Shown here one piece after another: positions 55,494-64,000 of a stretch of 64,000 nucleotides of DNA. Numbering within the stretch: position 1 is the first letter of the stretch; each line of letters begins with the position of its first letter. Location: positions 1,439,122 through 1,503,121 of the forward strand of contig MU004233.1 in assembly GCA_010405405.1 (NCBI GenBank). The letters run 5' to 3'. The notes beneath the pieces are model-generated. The model did not search any database and was not told where the DNA came from. It saw only the letters and a program-made list of their open reading frames with translations. Made by a program: the position numbers and the translations under genes. This DNA is from Microthyrium microscopicum (taxonomy: Eukaryota > Ascomycota > Dothideomycetes > Microthyriales > Microthyriaceae).

Positions 55494-56413
55494 TGCCAAA
55501 AGGAAATAACTTCAATTTTCATGTATTCTAAACAGAGCCCGCGAGTAAATAAAGAGTCAAATGATGTTTTGACCATGAGATGCGATAGTAGATATCGTAG
55601 TCGATGGCAAAGATCGCACGCCATGGAAGCCAGACAAAATGTTTGCCAGTCTGATTAACGCTCAAATTCCAGACAATAAAATCGGTAGCCAACATCAAAA
55701 GACTGAATTTATCAAGGAGATCTGTATTCAATGATGCATCATAAAGAAGCGCTAGTATCTGCCTGACGCTGTATGACTGTAGACTACAGATACCAACCAT
55801 TGCACCATCGAATGCAGAGAAGCTGTCGCCATATAACCTTCGCTGCTATAACATCTTGATTCCAGCTTTGTTCGAAGAATAAAACAATAGAAATAACACT
55901 TAAGCTATTGCAGTTAGGTATTTGTGCCAGCCAGCACATATCATGGCCGGCTCAAAATGAGAAATGCTCCTGCTTGCTGCCAGGTCCATGAACGAGTCTT
56001 TTTTCGTAACTAAGTCAAACCCCCTTTGGATTTCTACTAAACAGTATGTGGTAACGGTTTTGATTGATACAGAGGGTGCTGATTGGAAGTGTGGCTTCCC
56101 CTTTTTGAAGGTCAACACCAAAAAAATCGCATCTAAGTCCATATGCTCAGCACGTGCTATACAGACTTGTCCAGATACTCAGTAAGTTCACAGTCAATGT
56201 TTTGGTCCGAGCGCGTCTTTGACCTACTTGCAATCGCCATTCTATTCTGCCACTCCCCGTTGCCTTTCATCACCACCACCACCATCATCGCCCTTCTCCA
56301 TCACTACTTCATATCGCCAACTGCGATAACAAACAGTCCGAGAGCAAAGCGCTATCATTTCCTCGACGCTACCTTGCCGCACCACGCATCATCCGCATAC
56401 CCTCATTGACAAC
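55494..56413. other. spacer and promoter of copy 4
   Basis: No gene is seen; a CCACCAT-type microsatellite lies near 56270–56290 in a C/T-rich leader. Short frames on both strands overlap and are not supported. Confidence 0.45.
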
Positions 56414-57610
56414 ATGTACGGTACTCGCCAGTCCACCGATCAGCCTGGCTCGCGACGAAACCAACCTACCATTCCTGACCTACCGAAATACTTCTACAAT
56501 CTCAATCTAGATGCGTATGCGTGCCCAGAAAAGCCGCCAGGGGATGTTCTGCTTCGAGTTCAGCGTTTTGGTCAGGCTCAGAAACAGCGTCCTTTGAGAA
56601 GCTGCGCGCCATCCCTTACCATTTCACCTTCTCCTGCCGAGCTCGACTACGCCGGCGCCGGTGAAGAAACCTTAGGTCTATGGGTTGGAATGACGCCTAG
56701 CAACGCAAAATCTCTCGGTAACATACGCCAGCAACGAGATAATTCGGCTCAAGGTGCTCTGACACCACTGATTCGTGATGATCCAGCCAGTATCTCCATT
56801 GTCCCCCGAGATCCTCAAGCTTTTCGAGTAGTGGTCTCCTTCAAAGAAAACGCGATTCGGTTCCACGCTCTCGTCGATCCCAACTCAAACAATCTCTGCG
56901 AGGCGATTCTTGTAACTCGCGCGGAGGTGTTCTTTGCGCCTGAGTATCGAGACGACATGACAACAACCTGGGTGAGACGCAAGATTACATGGCATGAGCG
57001 GCTGTCCGCTGCAATAACGTTAGTGCGAGCTTGGCGGCTAATAGGAATGCGCGACCCTGGCCGAAGAACACTGGACAGCTTGGATGGTGGTAGTCAAGAT
57101 GAGGATGACTTTGAAGATGCGCCCGACTATCTGGAAGATGAAGATGAAGGCGATCACGGACAGCAACATCTTGGTCGTCCCACAGACGAGGAAGACACGG
57201 ATTATCTTGACAATGAGGATGAAGATGACGAATTTGAAGGCCAGCCAATCCGTAGAAACCGCCTCACGTCTAGACGGTTTCTCAATTCAAGATCTCTGCC
57301 TGGACGAAGTCGAACGTCGACCAAAGTTGCGAGAAAGGCCATCCAAAAATCAACAAGTGCAAGTCGTAGAGGTAGTCGTCATGAAGCTCGGCTCGCAACT
57401 CGCAGCAGAGCCGCCGAGAACGTCATTGAGCTGGACGATCGATTTGTCGACAATGAGAATGACCACGTTGAGGATTTAGTGGAGAGTGAGGAGAAGGATA
57501 TTCAGCTTCAAATGTCAGAAGAAGGTCCTGTCATCACCACCAAAGACTGGACAATCACAGTTACTCGAAACAAGACGGGCAAAAAGGCTAACTTAAAGGT
57601 CATTGTTTAG
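56414..57610 (+). CDS. MYAPR-family orphan protein, copy 4
   Basis: A single exon of 398 residues starting MYGTRQSTD. Family blocks are LPKYFYNLNLDAYACPEKPP, GDVLLRVQRFGQ, LGLWVGMTPSNAKSL, AEVFFAPEYRDD and PGRRTLDSLDGG. Acidic tracts (DEDDFEDAPDYLEDED and so on) are followed by the basic motif STKVARKAIQKSTS and the C-terminal block IQLQMSEEGPVITTKDWTIT. The C-terminal block and the acidic/basic order match copy 3 best. No recognised enzyme or binding domain. Confidence 0.87.
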   Translation: MYGTRQSTDQPGSRRNQPTIPDLPKYFYNLNLDAYACPEKPPGDVLLRVQRFGQAQKQRPLRSCAPSLTISPSPAELDYAGAGEETLGLWVGMTPSNAKSLGNIRQQRDNSAQGALTPLIRDDPASISIVPRDPQAFRVVVSFKENAIRFHALVDPNSNNLCEAILVTRAEVFFAPEYRDDMTTTWVRRKITWHERLSAAITLVRAWRLIGMRDPGRRTLDSLDGGSQDEDDFEDAPDYLEDEDEGDHGQQHLGRPTDEEDTDYLDNEDEDDEFEGQPIRRNRLTSRRFLNSRSLPGRSRTSTKVARKAIQKSTSASRRGSRHEARLATRSRAAENVIELDDRFVDNENDHVEDLVESEEKDIQLQMSEEGPVITTKDWTITVTRNKTGKKANLKVIV

Positions 57611-59329
57611 TCCTTTGTTGCAGGCAGGGATAGAATAACAGGATGCTGATGCTACACAGGGTCAAACAGTAATCTGTCAGTTGTTGCTACTTTAAAGTAA
57701 TTGAATAAAGTCAGAAGTTTTGGTTTGGAAGAGAACACTTTGTGATATCATCTGATGTTCTCACTGGCGTTTTGACATAATAAGCCTGAAGGCTGAAATC
57801 CCAACGCTAAGACCTTGCATAAGGCAGGAACTTGCTTTAATATCAGATGGGCGTTAGTGGCGCTTGTACATTATTTTAACGACAGTAACGGCTCCCGTTA
57901 TTAGAGTGTATTTGAGACTTGTACAGAGTTTTACCTTTATGTCTTGATCGCATTGATAAGCTAATTATTTCTTCTCGCTGCATATTAGGCAAGATTTTTG
58001 TAAAGCCAGCTAGAAACTCGAAATATATAAGGCGTCGACAATGAATCTTAGATGACTAAAACCATTTTCAGCTATAGCTATATAAGCACGTACGAAACTT
58101 TTTAGGAAACTTAGATGAATCTCGACTTACTTTTTCAATCTCTTTTCTTCAACTTCTCTTTTCTTCAACTTGTCTGCTTCAACCTCTCCCACTCTTCAAT
58201 ATCATGGCAGAAAGTCGCAAAAACCAAGTACTGGAAACGATCCGCCAGCTCGCTCTACAACTCATAGCGATGGCCCTTCTGCCTCTTCTACTTCAATGCT
58301 AGAAGAAAATTCGACTAAAAGGTTCGTTGGTAACCGTTGCTCCTCTCTGTTTTGGAAGCCCCCCTCGCCGACATAAAACGGTCAAAAGTCCATCGAGTGC
58401 GATGGGAGCTTTAGTATATCTTATTGATTAGGGGATGTGATGGCAGTTATCCCATTTGATGGCAAACTGTGACATACGTCGTCCAGCTGTGAAAAATCGA
58501 CATTGGAGTTGAAGTTTTGTACGTAGTCAACGACTCAAGGTAACCTTGTACGGTAATCGAAGCAAGACGTGGCAGGGATATTGCTATACGCTAGCGTCAG
58601 CCTAATGGCACGGCAAGGAAACCAATTGATCGAATCAATTCGATCGCTATAATTAGACTGCATTGGTCTCGACTGCAGGTACCGCTTCATTAATTACAAG
58701 GCTGAAGAACCTGATACGTTAACGTCGAGCTCCTTGCCATTCAAACGTTCCACAAGAACCATGGCGCAATCCCATCGAGTGTGATGTATCCCATCGTAGC
58801 ATGTCGTGAATGAGTGCTGCTTTAGTTCCCAGCCCATTCGATGGGTGTAGGTGGTTTGCAAATTAAATACATCATCGGGCACCTAAAAACAAAGCATAGT
58901 GAAGATTAGGCTTCGCGTCTTTCTGCAGGGCGGCATTATTTTGTCCATCGGTTGTTTAACTTTCGAAGTTTAGCGTATGGTAGGATTGATTTGCTGCAAC
59001 CCAGACCGGCATGTCCAGAAATTTCCCTGTCGAAAATCATCTATATTAAGCAGTAAGATGACCCAATGGAGGCTGATGCCAGTAATGTGTGTCACTGGGT
59101 AGTACAAAGCCAATGGAAACTAGACTACCAATCTGAGTTTAGTCTTCACAACGTGCAACTTCACTTTGAAAACCATAATAAGTACCGCGTCTTCCCAAGT
59201 TCTAAGAATGATTTGACATATGAAGCACAACTTCAAATTCTCTACCTCGCCAAACTCTTTTTTGCCTAATCCGCCGACAGAAATACCTTTGAAGGTCGTC
59301 TCCACGTACTGAAATCAACTGCAAACAAA
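57611..59329. other. long intergenic region
   Basis: No supported gene in 1.7 kb. A pyrimidine-rich stretch near 58135–58200 followed by an ATG at 58204 resembles a promoter and leader, but the frame ends after about 32 codons. The motif CCATCGAGTG(C/T)GATG occurs at 58390 and 58772. The last 300 bases are the promoter of the secreted-protein gene. Confidence 0.45.
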
Positions 59330-59941
59330 ATGAGATACTTCCTTACAGTGTCTCTTGTTCCACTTCTTTCATTTTTAGCAGTCGCAGCGCCAACAGCTCC
59401 AATTGTCACGCCAGTCCCTCTGTATCCTGGACAGTGTACAGGCTTTCCCAATTGGCAACGATCACCGGACGATATTACTGGAAGCTTCTATCTTACTCTC
59501 GATCAAGTTGACGACTCCAGCCTCAATGGATTGAGGAACAGCATCTCCGCCATCACTGGACCTGGTGGGCAAGGCTCCCGCGTCACATTCACTACCGAAA
59601 GAGACCTGGCTTTACCAGTCATGGCTTGTAAAAAGGGCGTCGTTGCCGAGAACTACGGCAGCGCTCCCTCACCAGTCACTTTCGAGGGAATTGGAACCAG
59701 TTACCAGGCTTACTACTCTACTGCCGGAGTCAACCTTCAAATTTACACCCACGAGATTGGTGGCGTTCAACAGGACGGCACTTTCATTGGAGTCAACAAT
59801 ATCACGACGTGGGGTTTGACGCTACAGAGTGGTACGATTGAGAACACCTACGACTATTACACAGCGAGACTACTAGGACCTGATAGCGGACCTCTTGGGG
59901 CAAGAGAAGTTACTGGCTTCGTTAAGCCAGTTGGACTGTGA
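59330..59941 (+). CDS. secreted protein of unknown function
   Basis: A single exon of 203 residues with a strong signal peptide (MRYFLTVSLVPLLSFLAVAA). The mature protein is rich in Gly, Thr, Ser and Tyr, with only two Cys (PGQCTGF and MACKKG). Segments such as GSFYLTLDQVDDSSLNG, GSRVTFTTERD, YQAYYSTAGVNLQIYT and TWGLTLQSG alternate like beta strands. No enzyme motif is seen. Similar small single-domain secreted proteins of plant-associated fungi are often of unknown role. An N-linked site (NNIT) is present. Confidence 0.8.
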   Translation: MRYFLTVSLVPLLSFLAVAAPTAPIVTPVPLYPGQCTGFPNWQRSPDDITGSFYLTLDQVDDSSLNGLRNSISAITGPGGQGSRVTFTTERDLALPVMACKKGVVAENYGSAPSPVTFEGIGTSYQAYYSTAGVNLQIYTHEIGGVQQDGTFIGVNNITTWGLTLQSGTIENTYDYYTARLLGPDSGPLGAREVTGFVKPVGL

Positions 59942-60264
59942 TTGCAAAGGCTTCTCAAGGAATTGGGGGAATGAGCCGGCCACGTTTGATTTAGTAATGT
60001 TAGAGAAAAGCTCAGTTATTATCTATGTCATCGCTTGATTCAAGACGGTACTCAACGTCGAATTGTATGAAGTGCGTCTGGGCTTTGTCGGCGACTGTGC
60101 GCCTTGTAAAGTCACATAGGAAGCAGTGTTTATATTTAGAGATCTTAATACAACCGGATTCAGTCAGCATCTCAAACAGTCGTGAAATCGTAGAGTACCG
60201 TCTCATTTCCTATAGTTTTGTGAACAAATGAACAGCATTACATAAAGAGCTTCATGTAATCGAC
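59942..60264. other. convergent 3' flanks
   Basis: No gene is seen between the secreted protein (plus) and the methyltransferase (minus). Confidence 0.5.
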
Positions 60265-61191
60265 CTAGGCCAATTTTTTGACCATCATAAGCACACCTGA
60301 AAGGTTTCCCTGGATATATTCTGCTCCCTTCTCAACGCCTCCTTCTTGCAGCAGTCGCTCGAGCTCTCTTCTCTGAATCTTGACGACGTCTCGCTCGGTA
60401 CCAACGTCCTCTGGATGAGCTTCGCGCCAGCGTACCACGGGACTCAAAGTGCCTGCCATGATCTCGATCGTATTCATGTCCAGTTTCTGATCGCCAGCGT
60501 AGAAGTCAGTAGGATTGGAACCATCCCACTCGAGGCGGAAAAACGTATTTTTGTCTAGTACCGAAACAGGCTTGTCCAGTGTCCATGGTAAGGGAAGCTC
60601 CCGGTACAGGTCGCGCGCCAGCAAATTCCCTGGAGATATGTATGGTACGAGATGACGCTCCTCATGTTCTTTGAGAAATTTCTCGATTGCGGCGGCGTTA
60701 GGGACATCCGGGTGAACACTGAAAGAACCGGGACACCACAGCGCAATAGTGCCTCCTGGCTTCAAAATCTCCGCAGCACGGGGCCAAAAGGCAGACATAT
60801 CAATCCAATGAGCTGCTGATGCAACTGTGATCAGATCAATGCATGAGGCTGCAATTGATGGCGATAAGTTGTCTCCTAGTCCTTCGCCAGTGGACACTTC
60901 GTAACGGATAGGCTCATCCGCTTTCGCTGCTCCTCCCAGAGAACGAGCAGTCTCAATCATGCCTTCGGATGGATCAATACCAATGGCATAATCAAATTGA
61001 GGCGCTAATGCCGCGGCAACGGCCCCAGGCCCACAGCCGACATCTAGCAATGTACCAAGCTCCCCGCCAGTGGAGAAATGGTAGTCTATAACAGCTTTGT
61101 ACAGGTTCGGATGGTAGCCTCTACGGCCTTGGGAGTACTTCTTGCCTTCATCCTTTTTATAGGCTGCAAAGGTTGTGTCTTTGGAAGACAT
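60265..61191 (-). CDS. class I SAM-dependent methyltransferase (trans-aconitate/Crg1-like)
   Basis: A single exon of 308 residues. The start is the ATG of MSSKDTTF at 61191; the frame is open 8 codons further without an ATG. SAM motif I is LLDVGCGPGAVAAALAP near residues 49–65, motif II AIGIDPSEGMIETAR near 70–84, and post-I/III segments are DLITVASAAHWIDM and ILKPGGTIALW. The N-terminus FAAYKKDEGKKYSQGRRGYH and the W-rich middle are typical of the fungal trans-aconitate methyltransferase/Crg1-like group, which methylates small acids or toxic lipids. The exact substrate cannot be told. No signal peptide. Confidence 0.9.
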   Translation of the reverse strand: MSSKDTTFAAYKKDEGKKYSQGRRGYHPNLYKAVIDYHFSTGGELGTLLDVGCGPGAVAAALAPQFDYAIGIDPSEGMIETARSLGGAAKADEPIRYEVSTGEGLGDNLSPSIAASCIDLITVASAAHWIDMSAFWPRAAEILKPGGTIALWCPGSFSVHPDVPNAAAIEKFLKEHEERHLVPYISPGNLLARDLYRELPLPWTLDKPVSVLDKNTFFRLEWDGSNPTDFYAGDQKLDMNTIEIMAGTLSPVVRWREAHPEDVGTERDVVKIQRRELERLLQEGGVEKGAEYIQGNLSGVLMMVKKLA

Positions 61192-62000
61192 AATATCGTT
61201 GGTTTTGCCAGTCACTATTCCCTTTCACGTCCCGACAAACTCTGGATCAATTAGTCAACTATCGTGCTTCGAGCTATTCTGCCACATACTCTATCATATG
61301 AGATATCAAGAGCTCAAATTCCAGAACTTAACGCGTACGCCAGGTCTGCTCTTGGCTGTCCTCTGATGATGCGATTCTAGTTTCTGTCGTAAGTTTCAAT
61401 GAAGAGGTCGAAGGTCACTGATGGATGGTAGTACGACTTTATCAATTATCATGGACTGGAGTTGACATTTCAGATTCAATAGATCAAGACTTTGAGTAGC
61501 TGCGTGAGGCTTCCAACAGTAGCAAGAGAAGTCGCGGTCTTAAGCAGGCACGTCCTAATTATGGTTGCACTTTCTCGTATTACCTGCACACAAACCCTAG
61601 GTACTCAAAAAGCAGTCGTATTGGCTGTCCGGTCAAGCAACTGCAGCTGCCAAGTAGCTCAAATAAGGTCCCTGATCGCATTAATGCGCAATGACGATCA
61701 TGTTCGAGCTGCACTTGTTTATGATCTATTACTCGCCTGGAGAGCTGGGTAATATTGTTCATGACCGATAATCCATCTGATCTTTCCAGAACACAGTCTG
61801 AAAGCCGCTACAAGTTTGTTGAATCTAGCCCGCTATTGCCCGTTATACGACAAGTTGCTTCCTGCCTACCTGGGTATGCATCGAAAGACATCTGCCAGAT
61901 GACATATCTCCAATACTTATTGCCAGCACGATCACTCGTATCCATCAGGCTTTGTGCGATTTCTGCGCTCAACTATCATTCTCATTTCTAACGTCTGGCA
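61192..62000. other. methyltransferase promoter and 3' flank of the DUF3176 gene
   Basis: No gene is seen. Small frames at 61492–61991 lack support. Confidence 0.5.
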
Positions 62001-64000
62001 TTAACTGCTAAATTGTGGTTTCCCATCAGTATCTTCACTAAGTCGAGCTCTGGTAGCTTTGGCCACCTCCAAGATATCATCTCTCGTACTGTTCATTCCG
62101 ATCCTTTGATATATCTTCTCATCCAAAGAGCAGAGCAGAACAGAAAGACTCGAAGATTTCCATATTCGATTAGAAGCGCCGGGCGGACTCTTAATCAGGA
62201 GCAGAACGAAGAATACATAAGAGAGGACCGTCAGAACAGCCAGATACGATAGCCATGGCCTGGATTTTGTTAGTATAATGCGATCGAAGTTAATATGCCT
62301 GAAAGACCATTTGGTCTCCTGGTGCTGAACAGGCCAAACACCCATCGTATTCGGTAGCACCCATCGTACTATATGGTAGCCATCGAGTGTGGTGGATGAT
62401 GTGATTGTTTCAGTCCCATTGGATTTTGTCAGGAAATATGACTTGACAAGGAGAATTCTTACCACTGAACACGAAGACATGTAGTATCAAATGATACCGC
62501 ACCCTGCTGGTACTCTGCAAGGCCCCCATTCCCAGTCTGACGAATTGTCGCCGTCATAATCTCCGATAGATTTCCCATGAACATATTAAAGGAATGGAGA
62601 TTCGCTGTACCATTTTGCCATAGATTCAGAGCAGGTATCAAGCCCACTGGAGCCGCACCCGATGTATCAACTTCCAGTTTGCCTAGAACGCGACCGAGCT
62701 CTCCGGCGATTGAGTCAGCGGACTGGCGACCGAATCCCCAGACACAATCCTGCGGGAAGAATCTGGTAGGCCCAGTCTGGTTTTTAAACACTGGCCCAAA
62801 GTAGTTTGGAGCGCTATCCACATTTTCGAATGACACTTCTTTTAGGCCTGGGCCCGCCTCGTTTTGTGCGTCGCAGGATTGCCATTTCCCGTCACGAATT
62901 GTCTGGTTGCTTGCTAGAATAAATGATTCCGGATCCTGTTGCTGGCCGATGTAGAATAATTGGTTGTATCCCATTGGCTTCGTCGACAGTGTGGTCTCTG
63001 TCAAAACATTCCTTTCCATACTGGCAGATTTCTCGACAACACAAGGGAATAATCGACAAGTAAAAGCCGCGGCTGTCTGATTTGAGGCCCCAGTTGTGGC
63101 ATTGCTCTTGGCTGCTAACAGCGTGAACATGGTATCGTTCCTGCTAGGAAGCAAAGATGTGTAGAACCATCTCTCTCTTCCAACCCATATAAGAGTTTTG
63201 TTTGATTGATCTGTTATAGTCCAATTCACTGGGGACGAACCGGGTACAATAGACAATCTGTCAGATGAGTCTTCACAGGCGTGGCACATCCCAACAGTCT
63301 GAAATCTTGGGAATGTGCAGTTTCCCGAGCTACAGTCAACTGTAAGGAGGCTCGGAATCCTGGGAGGTGGGCTATAGCTAGCAGTATTGATAGCGACCGC
63401 CATGGGAGGATGTATCGAACTTTCGCCAGCTGCAATGTGCCCTCCATTTATAATATACTCAGACGTTCGAGGTAGTCTGGACGCATGTCCGATATAAGTT
63501 TGGGGACAGTCCACGTTCTGGACGACTTGTTGAACGAATGGATCAGCAATGAAGGCGATTATCGTTAACAGCGCCGCAAACTTAGCGAGGTACTTGAAAA
63601 CATTGCTAGAAGGAATGAGCATAGATATGGTAGTTGTGGCTCACTTAACATACTCTTTCCATGACGAACCTGACGGTGCCCATCGTGGATTAAACACGAA
63701 TTGGAATGAACCCCATGCACTCCGACTGGCACTATCATAGTCCTCCATGTCGATAAGCCTTTGCTCATGTGATTTGGCGGCTTGCCATTTCAGCTGGCTG
63801 ATGCCTTTGCACAATTTAGTGGGACATCCTATTTCAATCGCTCAAAAACTCAAGGTACCTTCGGATAATGGCAAAGCCACGCCAGCTTTCAGCATTGCGG
63901 TAAAAACGGCGATCAATGCGTTTATAGAGATGCTGAATGGCCATTGCGGCAGTGGCTTTCCCTCATGCAGCTTAAGAGTTATGATAATCGCAGCGAGTGA
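62001..64000 (-). CDS. DUF3176 membrane protein (5' end beyond the window)
   Basis: Exons on the minus strand are 64000 (window edge)–63859, 63804–63654, 63605–62463 and 62259–62001; the introns keep one frame to a stop at 62001. The visible protein opens with SLAAIIITLKLHEGKPLPQW, then SINALIAVFTAMLKAGVALP, ISQLKWQAAKSHEQRLIDME, SRSAWGS and FAALLTIIAFIADPFVQQVV, which is the DUF3176 signature. A long Cys- and Asn-rich extracellular domain follows (VDCSSGNCTFPRF, many N-x-S/T sites). A last membrane helix, YLAVLTVLSYVFFVLLLI, and a short cytoplasmic tail with WKSSSLSVLLCSLDEK complete it. Family members are common in filamentous fungi; function unknown. The 203-bp last intron is longer than usual and its donor and acceptor are inferred from frame. 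Confidence 0.88.

Noticed and set aside
58170-58376. 68-codon frame behind a pyrimidine-rich leader
   Set aside because: It begins at a non-ATG codon. The only nearby ATG (58204) gives about 32 codons in another frame.

Overview
The window is nuclear DNA of a filamentous ascomycete (Pezizomycotina). The evidence is dense genes on both strands, short GT–AG introns of about 45–75 bp, and a typical gene set: MCM4, a GapA/Sar1-type RasGAP, Mo25/Hym1, a TM9 protein, ornithine decarboxylase antizyme, Dim1, Apn1, a fungal rhodopsin-domain membrane protein and a DUF3176 membrane protein. The form of a decayed GFGFSVGD/ubiquitin-like-domain gene would fit Leotiomycetes, but that placement is an inference. 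Exon models were built by hand from splice sites and reading frames; most close exactly in frame.

Layout. 1–4.4 kb: two tandem paralogous orphan genes (710 and 2295), then sparse sequence with two possible microproteins. 5.1–11.1 kb (minus strand): an aminoglycoside-phosphotransferase-like gene, MCM4 with an MluI cell-cycle box upstream, and a small secreted protein. 12 kb: a secreted precursor of five 16-residue repeats separated by Lys-Arg sites, apparently a Kex2-processed peptide precursor. 14.8–17.7 kb: RasGAP. 18.5–21.6 kb: a macro-domain-like protein and a nine-exon rhodopsin-domain protein. 22.6–26 kb: a small conserved two-exon protein and two related small helical proteins. 26.3–29 kb: a pseudogene of a fungal STAND/ULD-type protein, a broken gene and an F-box-like gene. 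29.5–30.3 kb: a disordered protein. 32–37.2 kb: Mo25, TM9SF and antizyme with its +1 programmed frameshift site. 37.8–42 kb: an intact 1390-residue NB-ARC/TPR protein. 43.4–46.1 kb: DIM1 and APN1, divergently transcribed. 46.7–48.6 kb: a Gln-rich protein with a coding-like extension after its stop.

49.6–57.6 kb is the most striking accessory region: four intact, single-exon, co-oriented paralogs that all start MYA/MYG and share the blocks YNxNLDAY, LWVGMSP-like and EVFFAPEYRDD, with a decayed fifth copy between the second and third. I recognise no known family. 59–64 kb holds a secreted protein, a class I methyltransferase and a DUF3176 membrane protein cut by the window end.

How the genes relate: most core genes are independent housekeeping genes. 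The accessory material consists of local duplications (three orphan families), secreted products and STAND-type genes, both intact and decayed. This is the pattern expected of fast-evolving fungal gene-birth-and-death regions.
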